Of a DNA stretch of 64,000 nucleotides, positions 45,990-54,364 are shown in pieces; position 1 is the stretch's first letter, and each line of letters opens with the position of its first letter. The DNA is taken from positions 2,790,001 to 2,854,000 of the forward strand of contig NZ_CP186694.1 in assembly GCF_049532965.1 (NCBI RefSeq), given 5' to 3'. The translations under genes were made by a program, and so were the position numbers. A model generated the notes under the pieces. The model saw only the letters and a program-made list of their open reading frames with translations. It made no database searches and was not told where the DNA came from. Origin of the DNA: Roseateles sp049532965 (lineage in GTDB: Bacteria; Pseudomonadota; Gammaproteobacteria; Burkholderiales; Burkholderiaceae_C).

Positions 45990-46922
45990 ATGATCAGAAG
46001 CGACAAACTCACCGCCCGCAACTTCCCTTCCGCGCAGGAAGAGGTCGAACAGCAAGCGGCCTTCGACGCCGCGTTCGACGCCAACCCGCCCAGCGCCTAC
46101 CGCCTCGCCTTCACCGACACCGATTTCCTCGTCCGTCCCGAACTGCGCCCGGTGCGCATGCAGCTGGAGCTGCTCAAGCCGGAGCTGATCCAGCAGGAGC
46201 TGAACATCCAGTCGACGGTGGTGATCTTCGGCAGCGCGCGCATCGCGGACCGCGAATCGGCGCAGGCGGCCGTCGACGCGGCCCGCGCCGCCAACGACGC
46301 GGCCGCACTGCAGCGCGCCGAGCGGCGGCTGCTGATGAGCGGCTATTACGAGGAAGCGCGCAAGTTCGCGTGGCTGGTCACCGAGCACACCAAGGACTTC
46401 CCCCACCCGCTGTACGTCGTCACCGGCGGCGGCCCCGGCATCATGGAAGCCGGCAACCGCGGCGCGCATGAAGCGGGCGGCCGCAGCATCGGGCTCAACA
46501 TCGTGCTGCCGCACGAGCAGCGCCCGAACCAGTACATCACGCCGGAGCTCTGCTTCCGCTTCCACTACTTCGGGCTGCGCAAGATGCACTTCCTGATCCG
46601 GTCGGTGGCGCTGGCGGCGTTCCCGGGCGGCTACGGGACGCTGGACGAGCTCTTCGAGACGCTGACGCTGATCCAGACCGGCAAGTGCCGGCGCCGCCCC
46701 ATCCTGCTGTTCGGGCGCGAGTTCTGGTCGCGCCTGATCGACTTCGAGCTGTTGATCGACACCGGCATGATCAGCCCGGGCGACGAGCAGCTCTTCCATT
46801 ACGTTGAAACCGCCGACGAGGCCTGGGCGCTGCTGATGAAGGAATACGACATCGGCTCTCCCGCAAATGGCGCCACGACGAACGGTGCCGCGACGAACGG
46901 CACCGCGGCCGACGGCCCCTGA
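45990..46922 (+). CDS. LOG family protein (TIGR00730-like nucleotide phosphoribohydrolase)
   Basis: A 310-aa Rossmann-fold protein with the LOG signatures GGGPGIMEAGNRGA and PGGYGTLDELFE. Such proteins hydrolyse nucleoside 5'-monophosphates, releasing the base; in plants and some bacteria this activates cytokinins. This is the longer bacterial form, with an N-terminal extension of about 70 residues. The C-terminus ends in a short Asn-Gly-Ala/Thr repeat (NGATTNGAATNGTAADG). It stands 103 bp from moeB and 39 bp before arginase. Confidence 0.88.
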   Translation: MIRSDKLTARNFPSAQEEVEQQAAFDAAFDANPPSAYRLAFTDTDFLVRPELRPVRMQLELLKPELIQQELNIQSTVVIFGSARIADRESAQAAVDAARAANDAAALQRAERRLLMSGYYEEARKFAWLVTEHTKDFPHPLYVVTGGGPGIMEAGNRGAHEAGGRSIGLNIVLPHEQRPNQYITPELCFRFHYFGLRKMHFLIRSVALAAFPGGYGTLDELFETLTLIQTGKCRRRPILLFGREFWSRLIDFELLIDTGMISPGDEQLFHYVETADEAWALLMKEYDIGSPANGATTNGAATNGTAADGP

Positions 46923-46961
46923 TCCCGGCCTTCGGGCCACCGAGCAAAAGAGAGGTTGAGC

Positions 46962-47882
46962 ATGACCGCAGCACGACACGTGAGCCTGATCGGCGCCCCC
47001 ACCGACGTGGGGGCCGGCGCCCGGGGCGCCAGCATGGGACCGGAGGCCCTGCGGGTGGCCGGACTGGCCGAGGCGCTGCAGGCGCACGGCGTCGAGGTGA
47101 AGGACTGCGGCAACCTGGCCGGCCCCTCCAATCCGTGGCTCCCCCCGACCGAGGGCTATCGCCACCTGGATGAGGTCACGGCCTGGAACCAGGCGGTCCA
47201 TGACGCCGTCTACGCCGAGCTCAACGCCGGCCGCATGCCCATCCTGCTGGGCGGCGACCATTGCCTGGGCCTGGGTTCGATCGCCGCGGTGGCCCACCAC
47301 TGCCGCGACACCGGCAAGAAGCTGCGCGTGCTGTGGCTCGACGCGCATGCCGACTTCAACACCAGCACGCTCACGCCCAGCGGCAACATCCACGGCATGC
47401 CGGTCGCCTGCCTATGCGGCTACGGCCCGCAGCAGCTGATCGAGATCGGCGGCAAGGTGCCGGCGATCGACCCGAAGTGGATCCGGCAGATCGGCATCCG
47501 CAGCGTCGATCCGGGCGAGAAGCGCTTTGTCCACGAGGTGGGCCTGGAAGTCTTCGACATGCGCTACATCGACGAGATGGGCATGCGCCACGCGATGGAG
47601 CTGGCGCTGGCGACGATGGACGCCAACACCCACCTGCATGTCAGCTTCGACGTGGACTTCCTCGATCCGGATGTCGCTCCCGGCGTCGGCACCACGATCC
47701 CGGGCGGGCCGACCTACCGCGAGGCTCAGCTGTGCATGGAGATGATCGCGGACACGGGCCGGCTGGCCTCGCTGGACGTGATGGAACTCAACCCGGCGCT
47801 GGACGTGCGCAACAAGACGGCGCTGGTCGCCGTGGACCTGATCGAATCGCTGTTCGGCAAGTCCACGTTGATGCGCAAGTGA
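46962..47882 (+). CDS. rocF: Arginase
   Basis: A 306-aa manganese enzyme that hydrolyses arginine to ornithine and urea. Metal-binding motifs are GGDHCLGLGS, DAHADFNT and SFDVDFLDPDVAPG; the substrate region is SGNIHGMPVACL. The start MTAARHVSLIG at 46962 has AGAGG upstream; a TTG two codons earlier is less likely. Length and the SGNIHG motif distinguish it from agmatinase. Convergent with the ketopantoate reductase-like gene, 9 bp away. Confidence 0.94.
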   Translation: MTAARHVSLIGAPTDVGAGARGASMGPEALRVAGLAEALQAHGVEVKDCGNLAGPSNPWLPPTEGYRHLDEVTAWNQAVHDAVYAELNAGRMPILLGGDHCLGLGSIAAVAHHCRDTGKKLRVLWLDAHADFNTSTLTPSGNIHGMPVACLCGYGPQQLIEIGGKVPAIDPKWIRQIGIRSVDPGEKRFVHEVGLEVFDMRYIDEMGMRHAMELALATMDANTHLHVSFDVDFLDPDVAPGVGTTIPGGPTYREAQLCMEMIADTGRLASLDVMELNPALDVRNKTALVAVDLIESLFGKSTLMRK

Positions 47883-47891
47883 GCGGCCGGC

Positions 47892-48821
47892 TCAGGCGCG
47901 GCTCAGCTCCGCCAGATGCACCAGCGTGTGCAGCACCCGGTTGGCGGGCGTGGGCACGCCCAGCGCTTCGCCGCGGCGCACGAGGAAGCCGTTCAGGTGA
48001 TCGATCTCCGTGCGCTTGCCTCGGCCCAGGTCCTGCGCCGTTGAGGACAGCTGCCCCGGCATCGTCTCGGCGATCTTGCGCACGGCCTGGCGGACGTCTC
48101 CCGTCAGCGTGACGCCGTCGGCGGCGGCCACCGCCAGGCCTTCGTCGACGAGCTGGTCCATCACGGTCCAGACGCCCTCGCCCTTCACCAGCTCGCCGTA
48201 AGGCTGCTGCGTCAACGCCGACAGCGCGTTGTAGGCGCAGTTGATCAGCAGCTTGGACCACAGCGCGCCGCGCACGTTGTCCGAGATCTCCGTCGGCACG
48301 CCGGCGGCGATCAGCGCCTGCGCCGCCCGCTCGGCACCCGGCGCCGGCTCGATGACCAGTTCGCCGCGCCCATGGTGCTTGAGGTGGCCCGGGCCGGCCA
48401 TCTCCGTCGCCACGTAGACCACCGCCGCCGACACCGGTTGCGGCACCGTCGCGCGCAGCCGCTCGGCGTTGTCGACGCCGTTCTGCATCGACAGAAGCAG
48501 CGTGTCCGCGCCGAGGTGCGGCGCGAGCGCCTGCGCCGCGCTGACCGTGTCGGTCGACTTCACGCAGAACAGCACCAGCTGGGCGCCGCGCGCGGCGGCG
48601 GGCTCGGTGTCGGCGCGCAGCCGCACCTGCTCGTCGAACAGGCGCGTCTCCATGCGCAGGCCGCGATCGCGGATCGCCTCCACATGCACGGGCCGGCCGA
48701 TCAGCGTCACGTCATGGCCGGCGCGCGCCAGCATGCCGCCGAAGAAACAGCCCACGGCGCCGGCGCCCATCACGGCGACCTGCAGGGGCGTGGAAGTCGA
48801 AGAAGCATCGGGTCGAGTCAT
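47892..48821 (-). CDS. Ketopantoate reductase family protein (2-dehydropantoate 2-reductase-like)
   Basis: A 309-aa NADPH-dependent oxidoreductase. The dinucleotide loop is VMGAGAVGCFFGGMLARAG. CVKSTDT and SMQNGVDN are the conserved middle motifs, and SKLLINCAYNALSAL carries the catalytic Lys and Asn of the family. Reduction of ketopantoate to pantoate in CoA synthesis is the reference activity, but paralogues with other substrates are common and no pan genes are nearby. It is followed on the same strand side by the DUF429 gene upstream. Confidence 0.85.
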   Translation of the reverse strand: MTRPDASSTSTPLQVAVMGAGAVGCFFGGMLARAGHDVTLIGRPVHVEAIRDRGLRMETRLFDEQVRLRADTEPAAARGAQLVLFCVKSTDTVSAAQALAPHLGADTLLLSMQNGVDNAERLRATVPQPVSAAVVYVATEMAGPGHLKHHGRGELVIEPAPGAERAAQALIAAGVPTEISDNVRGALWSKLLINCAYNALSALTQQPYGELVKGEGVWTVMDQLVDEGLAVAAADGVTLTGDVRQAVRKIAETMPGQLSSTAQDLGRGKRTEIDHLNGFLVRRGEALGVPTPANRVLHTLVHLAELSRA

Positions 48822-48845
48822 CGCATCATCCTCATCGTCGGAACA

Positions 48846-49793
48846 TCAGGCACACACGATCCAGCCTTCCAGCGGATCCATGTCGGTGGGGCGGCCGTAG
48901 TGGGGCCGCGTCTGCGCCCAGGCCGCCTGCATCAGGCACAGCACCGCGTCGAGCTTGTCGCCGGTGCCATCGGCGGCCAGGTCGTCGCGTTGCGCGTGGG
49001 AGAGCTTCAGGCGCAGCCCGAGGCGGCTGCGCCCCTGCTCGAGCGCCTCGATCATGTCCTTGCGTGCAATCAGGCGCTCCGGCGTCTGCTTGGCCCGTTC
49101 GTCGCTCTTGTAGCTGCGCGCGCCGATCAGCTCCCGCGCCAGCAGGCCAGGATAGGCCTCCAGCGCCACGCGTGACGGATCGCCCGGATGCAGGCCGGGC
49201 AGGTGGACGCCGGCGCGCACCAACCGCGGCACGCCGGCGTGCAGCATGTACGCGACGGGCGGGTTGACCCACTTCATGCTCGACGACGATCCGGCCGGGG
49301 CATCGCAGGCGCGGTGCGCGAACTTGCCGCCGACGGGACGGGCGTCGCAGAAGGCGGCGAAAGTGGCGCGGATCTCCGCGCGGGTGAGGGTCTCGTAATG
49401 CGCGATCAGCGGTGCCCAGCTTGTGGGCCAGCCCAGCGTCTCGACCAGTTCACGAGGCAGGCCGAACGGCAGGTCGAAGCCGCCCAGCCAGGTGCCCGGC
49501 GCGGCGAGCCAGGCCTCGAAGGCATCCAGCGACGTGAGCGCCTCCTGGCGCTCGAGCTTCACCACCGCCCCGCGGCGATGACCGAAGGCAAGCCGGATCG
49601 GCTTGCGAGCGGTCGGGGCGCTGGTGAAGTCCACGCCGACGAGCAGGCCTTCCTGCGCCGGGGCGGCATCGGCCTTGCCTGCGGTGGATGCGCCGGCGCT
49701 GTCGCCACGGTCGAGGCGTTGACGGGCGAGGGCCGCCGCTTGATCACTGCCTGGACCGCCGCCTTGATCAGCGTTTTTCGAGACTTTTGGCAT
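48846..49793 (-). CDS. DUF429 family protein
   Basis: A protein of about 315 aa with the DUF429 pattern: LLVGVDFTSAPTARKPI, GGFDLPFGLPRELVE, VALEAYPGLLARELIG and GDKLDAVLCLMQAAWA (in parts). The fold resembles RNase H/actin-like proteins, with acidic residues in GVDFT and GFDLPFG that could hold a metal; activity is unknown. The start at 49793 (MPKVS) is favoured; ATGs at 49811 and 49856 are alternatives. It is divergent from the GGDEF gene. Confidence 0.75.
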   Translation of the reverse strand: MPKVSKNADQGGGPGSDQAAALARQRLDRGDSAGASTAGKADAAPAQEGLLVGVDFTSAPTARKPIRLAFGHRRGAVVKLERQEALTSLDAFEAWLAAPGTWLGGFDLPFGLPRELVETLGWPTSWAPLIAHYETLTRAEIRATFAAFCDARPVGGKFAHRACDAPAGSSSSMKWVNPPVAYMLHAGVPRLVRAGVHLPGLHPGDPSRVALEAYPGLLARELIGARSYKSDERAKQTPERLIARKDMIEALEQGRSRLGLRLKLSHAQRDDLAADGTGDKLDAVLCLMQAAWAQTRPHYGRPTDMDPLEGWIVCA

Positions 49794-49897
49794 GTCCGCC
49801 ACTGTATCCATCGTCCACTGGGGGTGCCGCCATTGACGTGCGATGGCCGGCGGCAAATGCTCCGATCACTGGACCGCCGACCTGGAGGAGAGTCCGC

Positions 49898-51580
49898 TTG
49901 TTCCAACGCGAAGTGGCCCGAGCCCTGCACCTGAGCCGCCGCGGCGCCTACCGCGACGCCACCGACGCGCTGGAGCTGGCGCTCGTCGCGGCGGACACCG
50001 TGCGCGACCGCGCCCGGGCGCTGATCCTGATCGCACACAACCTGCCGCGGCAGGGCGACCTGCAGGCGGCGCTGCGGCGCGCGAGCGAGGCGGTCGCCGT
50101 GGTGCGGCTGATCGATGGGCCCGAGCAGGACGTCTGGTCGGCCCAGGCGCTGACCGAGCTCTGCTACGTCTATGCGCAGTTCCAGATGGGCCGCGACGCA
50201 TTGCGCGCGGGCGGACAGGCGCTGGCCGCCGCGCGGCGCGCACGCGATCCGTCATGCGAGGCCTGGGCGCTGAACCGGCTCGCGGTGGCCTTCGCGGCCA
50301 TCGACCAGGTCGAGCAGGCCTGCCAGCACACGCAGCAGGCGCTGGAGATCGCCCAGCAACAGGTCGCTGGCGAGCGCGAGCTGATGCTCTCGTGCCTCAA
50401 CAACCTGGCCCACTTCTGGCTGCAGGCTCATGCGGAGGCCCTGCGGGACGAGGACCGCCCGGCCGCCGCCGAGGCCCTCGCACAGGCGGAGCCCTACGCG
50501 GTCCGCGCCGCGACGCTGGTACGGGAGGAAGGCAACCCCTTTCTCGTCGTCGTGTCCCTGTCCAACCTGGTCGAACTGCAGCTGGGCACCGGCGCGATCG
50601 ACGCGGCGCTGGCAATCGCCGATGAATACGAGCGCCTCGCGCAGCGGCATGGCTACGCGGGCATGGTGCTGCAGGCGCGGGCGCAACGCGCGCTGCTGCA
50701 GCTCCGGCGCGACGACGCCGCTGGCGCGAAGGATGCGCTGCCGGCGCTGGCCACGCTGGAGGACCTGGTGGCCCTGCAGGCGCCACACGCGCTGCCGGTG
50801 CGCCTGCGCCGCCAGTTGACGCTGGCGATCTACCGCGCCTGCAAGCTGCGCGGCGACGCGGCGCGCGCGCTGGCGGCGCATGAGCAGCTGTCGGCGCTCG
50901 AGCGGCAGGCGGCGCGCAGCGCGATGGCGCTGCAGACCGAGGCGATGCTGATCCGCCAGGAGTTCGAACAGGCCCAGGCTCGCGCCGAGCATGCGCTCCG
51001 GGATGCGCGGCGCGAGCGGGAACGCGCCGAGCTGGCCGAGCAGGAGCAGCAGCGGCTGCGCGAGGAAGCGGCCGAGTTCGGCCGCATGGCGCATGAGGAC
51101 GCCTTGACCGGGCTGAACAACCGGCGGCATGCGGAGTTCGCGTTGCCGCTGCTGCTCGAGCGCGCCCGCCAGGAAGGCCGGCCGATCGCGCTCGGCCTGC
51201 TGGACATCGACCACTTCAAGCAGGTCAACGATGCCTTCGGGCACGGGATCGGCGATCAGGCGCTGCAGACGGTCGCCCAGGTGCTGCGGGGACAGCTGCG
51301 CAGCGCCGACCTGCTGGCGCGGGTCGGCGGCGAGGAGTTCATGCTGGTCTTCGTCGGCGTGGCGCCGGCGCGGGCGCAGGACATCTGCGAACGCCTGCGG
51401 GGCGCCATCGCCAACCATGGCTGGGGCGAGCTGGTGCGGGGACTGCGCGTCACCGTGTCCATCGGGCTTGCGGCCGGCGAGCCGCCGGACAAGCCGGCGC
51501 TGCTCGTTGAAACCGCAGACCAGGCGCTCTATGCGGCCAAGCACGCGGGCCGCAATCAGGTTCAGCTGATGCAGCCGTGA
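49898..51580 (+). CDS. TPR-GGDEF diguanylate cyclase, cytoplasmic
   Basis: A 560-aa predicted producer of cyclic di-GMP. Residues about 10-380 are helical TPR-like repeats (for example SCEAWALNRLAVAFAAIDQ and LMLSCLNNLAHFW). A coiled coil follows (RRERERAELAEQEQQRLREE). The GGDEF domain begins DALTGLNNRRHAE and has the active-site motif GGEEF. A TTG start at 49898 is chosen because a strong GGAGGAGAG precedes it by 5 bp and no ATG fits. No RxxD inhibitory site is seen directly before GGEEF (it reads LLARVGGEEF). No membrane helix is present, so it senses something in the cytoplasm. Confidence 0.88.
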   Translation: MFQREVARALHLSRRGAYRDATDALELALVAADTVRDRARALILIAHNLPRQGDLQAALRRASEAVAVVRLIDGPEQDVWSAQALTELCYVYAQFQMGRDALRAGGQALAAARRARDPSCEAWALNRLAVAFAAIDQVEQACQHTQQALEIAQQQVAGERELMLSCLNNLAHFWLQAHAEALRDEDRPAAAEALAQAEPYAVRAATLVREEGNPFLVVVSLSNLVELQLGTGAIDAALAIADEYERLAQRHGYAGMVLQARAQRALLQLRRDDAAGAKDALPALATLEDLVALQAPHALPVRLRRQLTLAIYRACKLRGDAARALAAHEQLSALERQAARSAMALQTEAMLIRQEFEQAQARAEHALRDARRERERAELAEQEQQRLREEAAEFGRMAHEDALTGLNNRRHAEFALPLLLERARQEGRPIALGLLDIDHFKQVNDAFGHGIGDQALQTVAQVLRGQLRSADLLARVGGEEFMLVFVGVAPARAQDICERLRGAIANHGWGELVRGLRVTVSIGLAAGEPPDKPALLVETADQALYAAKHAGRNQVQLMQP

Positions 51581-51592
51581 TTCGGAGGCCGC

Positions 51593-52384
51593 TCAGTCGC
51601 AGGCCTGGGCCGGTCGCGCGGTCACGTCGACGTCGACGGTCAGGGCATCCTGGATGGCCAGCAAGCCGCCGAGCACCGAGAACGGCGTGATGCCGAAGTC
51701 GCTCTGACGCAGGACCAGCGATCCCTGCGCGCGCAGCGGCGCGTCCTCGGCGGGACGCGTCACCCGCACCGGCACGTCGAGGGTGCGGACCCGCCCATGC
51801 CATTGGACGGCGAGTGTCACCGCCAGCGTCGGAAAGGCCCCGGCCACGGCGGTGCTGCGCATCGAGATGGCAGGGAAGCGGTCGCCGTCGACGGCCTTCA
51901 TCAGGTTGGTCCGCGTGCCGGCGATGTCGGCGGCGGACGGCGTGCTCGCGAACTCGGACCCGAGCGCAGCGCGCCAGGGCGCGGAATCGATGACGAGGTC
52001 GTCGAGGCGGAAGCCCAGCTCGACACCCGCTCGCCCGACGCCCTCGGACGGTACGAAGACCTGGCCGTCGAGTCGCTCGACGCCCAGCACGTGGTTGTGG
52101 CCGACCTTGGCGAGCCGCCCGGCGCGGAAGACATGGATGCGAACCTGCGACGCGGCGGCGTCGACACGGTAGAGCCGGCCCTCCGCGCGCTGCTGGGCCG
52201 CGAGCCACGATGGGCAGGACGACGGCGGCAGGTCGGTCTCCGGTGCCGCGACCGGCTCCGCCGAGGGCCCTGGCGCAGTGGAAGTAGCGCAGCCGGCGAT
52301 TCCCGCAGCCATCGCGGCGGTGATCGCCGCGCTGATCGCCACGAGGATCCGGGGGCTTCGCCCGGTCCGGGGCCTGGAAGGCAT
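51593..52384 (-). CDS. YceI-family lipoprotein
   Basis: A 263-aa exported protein. The N-terminus has a hydrophobic segment ending in a lipobox AGIAGC, so it is probably lipid-anchored. The YceI beta-barrel follows (YRVDAAASQVRIHVFRAGRLAKVGHNH to the end), a fold that binds long isoprenoid or lipid chains. A start at 52411 is also possible; neither has a strong ribosome binding site. It converges with the GGDEF gene and diverges from the Mpo1-like gene. Confidence 0.82.
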   Translation of the reverse strand: MPSRPRTGRSPRILVAISAAITAAMAAGIAGCATSTAPGPSAEPVAAPETDLPPSSCPSWLAAQQRAEGRLYRVDAAASQVRIHVFRAGRLAKVGHNHVLGVERLDGQVFVPSEGVGRAGVELGFRLDDLVIDSAPWRAALGSEFASTPSAADIAGTRTNLMKAVDGDRFPAISMRSTAVAGAFPTLAVTLAVQWHGRVRTLDVPVRVTRPAEDAPLRAQGSLVLRQSDFGITPFSVLGGLLAIQDALTVDVDVTARPAQACD

Positions 52385-52513
52385 CTCGCTTGCCCGCGTC
52401 AACACTTGCATAGGGGTAAACCAAGAGTGGTCAGACGCGCATTCTGAACGGCACAAAGAGGCAGGTCGCACTAGCATTGCGACATTGACGTCGACCCACG
52501 CACGGAGACCGCC

Positions 52514-53044
52514 ATGGCACGCCAAGCCACCGACCTGATGGCGCAGTACGCCGCCTATCACCGCGACCGCCGCAATATCGCGACGCACTTCGTCGGCATT
52601 CCGCTGATCGTCTTCGCGATCGGGGTGCTGCTGGCGCGGGCGCAATTCCATGTGGCGGACTGGACGCTGTCCGCCGCCTGGCTGACCTGGGGCGTCGCGA
52701 CCATCTGGTACCTGACGCGCGGGAACTTCGTGCTGGGGCTGTCCACCGCGCTCGTCAACGCGGTGCTGATGGCGCTGGCACACCCGCTGGCGGCGGGCTC
52801 GACGGGCAGTTGGCTGGCCTGGGGCCTGGGCAGCTTCGTCGTGGGCTGGATCATCCAGTTCATCGGCCACTACTACGAGGGCCGCAAGCCCGCCTTCGTC
52901 GACGACCTGATCGGCCTGCTGGTGGGGCCGATGTTCGTCGTCGGCGAGGCGCTGTTCGCGATGGGCTGGGGCCGCGACCTGCTTGCCGAGATCGAGCGCC
53001 GCGCCGGCCCGACCCATCTGCGCGACCTGACGCATCCGGCCTGA
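52514..53044 (+). CDS. Mpo1-like (DUF962) membrane protein
   Basis: A 176-aa membrane protein with about four helices. The conserved histidines of the Mpo1 family appear in AAYHRDRRNIATHFVGIPL (in parts YHRDRRN and THFVGIP) and QFIGHYYEGRKPAF. Yeast Mpo1 is an iron-dependent dioxygenase for 2-hydroxy fatty acids; whether bacterial members share this is not established. ACGGAGA precedes the ATG. Confidence 0.82.
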   Translation: MARQATDLMAQYAAYHRDRRNIATHFVGIPLIVFAIGVLLARAQFHVADWTLSAAWLTWGVATIWYLTRGNFVLGLSTALVNAVLMALAHPLAAGSTGSWLAWGLGSFVVGWIIQFIGHYYEGRKPAFVDDLIGLLVGPMFVVGEALFAMGWGRDLLAEIERRAGPTHLRDLTHPA

Positions 53045-53189
53045 GCTGTCCTGGATCACTCACCCGCCCCTTTGGGGGTCGGGTCTTGCAGGGGGCTTGC
53101 GGCGAGGGTCCAACGCGCTTATCTTGGACGTCCGGGTTCCGTCAGGAGCCCGCGAGCACCACGCCAGGATTACGCCAGGAGGCTGCCCC

Positions 53190-53618
53190 ATGAAACCGGT
53201 GTCCGATCTGCTGAAGAACCGTGGCCCGAGCGTCTGGCGCGTCGCGCCGGAGGCCACGGTGTTCGATGCGCTGCATCTGCTGGCGCAGCACGACGTCGGT
53301 GCGCTGCTGGTGATGGAGGGGGACCGGCTGCTGGGCATCTTCTCGGAGCGGGACTACACCCGCAAGATCGCGCTGCAGGGCCGCGACTCGCGGCATACCG
53401 CGGTCAAGGATGTGATGACGCCCAACGTGTTCGTCGTCAAGCCCGACACCGACTGCCGCGAATGCATGAGCGTGATGAGCCAGCGCAAGATCCGGCACCT
53501 GCCAGTGGTGGAGGGCTCCACGGTGGTGGGCATGCTGTCGATCCGCGACCTGATGGACGACATCATCGCGGACGACGAGATGACGATCGCCCAGCTCCAG
53601 AGCTACATCTACGGCTGA
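53190..53618 (+). CDS. Two-CBS-domain protein
   Basis: A 142-aa protein made of a CBS pair: VFDALHLLAQHDVGALLVMEGDRLLGIFSERDY, in parts GALLVMEG and GIFSERDY, then VKDVMTPNVFVVKPDT and RHLPVVEGSTVVGMLSIRDL. CBS pairs bind adenosyl ligands such as AMP or ATP and usually regulate a partner. AGGAGG precedes the ATG at 53190. No partner domain is fused, and the neighbours give no clear target. Confidence 0.9.
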   Translation: MKPVSDLLKNRGPSVWRVAPEATVFDALHLLAQHDVGALLVMEGDRLLGIFSERDYTRKIALQGRDSRHTAVKDVMTPNVFVVKPDTDCRECMSVMSQRKIRHLPVVEGSTVVGMLSIRDLMDDIIADDEMTIAQLQSYIYG

Positions 53619-53670
53619 TGGCCAGGCGGCTAGCCGCCGGCTGGCGGTGCCGCCTCTGGTATTGGTATTG

Positions 53671-53732
53671 CCCCCTCTCCCGCTTGCGGGAGAGCCCTCA
53701 CCCCTACCCTCTCCCGCAAGCGGGAGAGGGGG
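53671..53732. repeat. Pair of dispersed palindromic repeats in inverted order
   Basis: CTCCCGCTTGCGGGAG (within 53671-53694) is followed by CCCTCACCCCTACC and a second palindrome CTCCCGCAAGCGGGAG (within 53695-53732). The element lies between the convergent CBS and nitroreductase genes and may act as a bidirectional terminator-like structure. Confidence 0.85.
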
Positions 53733-53760
53733 TAATTCGGTCACCTCGCGCGTCGCCTTC

Positions 53761-54339
53761 TCAGGGCATCCAGAACTGCAGCGCCGCCGAGGCGCCGTCT
53801 TTGGCCTTGCGCGGCTTTGGGGGCTGGTCGGAAGGCGCCGGCGTTCCCATCGCGATCCAGCCCAGCAAGGTCTCGCCGGGTTCGCAGAACGCGGCAATCA
53901 GGCCGGGATCGCGGGCCTTGGCGCCGCTCAGCATCTTCCCGCCGAAGCCCAGCGCCTGCGCGGCGTTCAGGAAGTTGGTCAGCGCGCCGCCCACGCAGGC
54001 CCATTGCTCATGCGCCGGCACCTGCGGATGACCCAGGTCCAGCCGGGCGACCACCGCGACGGTCATCGGCGGGCGCAGCGCGCGCTCCTCATCCATCGCG
54101 ATGCCCGCCTCATCCTTGCCGGCGCGGCGGGCAGCGTCCGCGTAGAGCGCCGCCATCGCCCGGCGGGCCTCGCCGCGCACGACCTTGAAGCGGAACGGCA
54201 CCAGCCCCGCGTGATCCGGCGCATGCAGCGCCGCCTCGACCATCTGCCGCAACTCGTCCTCGCCGGGCGCGGGTTCCACCAGGTACTTCGGTCCCACGGA
54301 CGCGCGGGTCAGCAACAGCGTCAATGCTTCGTGATTCAT
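53761..54339 (-). CDS. Nitroreductase family protein (YdjA-like)
   Basis: A 192-aa flavin-dependent oxidoreductase of the small YdjA type. The FMN-binding N-terminus has LLTRASVGPKYL and PDHAGLVPFRF, and the second site has GGALTNFLNAAQALGFGGKMLSG (in parts). It ends with a GWIAMGTP block. The physiological substrate is unknown. It lies upstream of nothing obvious in its operon and follows the transporter permease end by 25 bp on the same strand, so it may be co-transcribed with the phnCDE-like genes. Confidence 0.82.
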   Translation of the reverse strand: MNHEALTLLLTRASVGPKYLVEPAPGEDELRQMVEAALHAPDHAGLVPFRFKVVRGEARRAMAALYADAARRAGKDEAGIAMDEERALRPPMTVAVVARLDLGHPQVPAHEQWACVGGALTNFLNAAQALGFGGKMLSGAKARDPGLIAAFCEPGETLLGWIAMGTPAPSDQPPKPRKAKDGASAALQFWMP

Positions 54340-54364
54340 CGCGGCCCCCTCCTCCTGGAATGCC

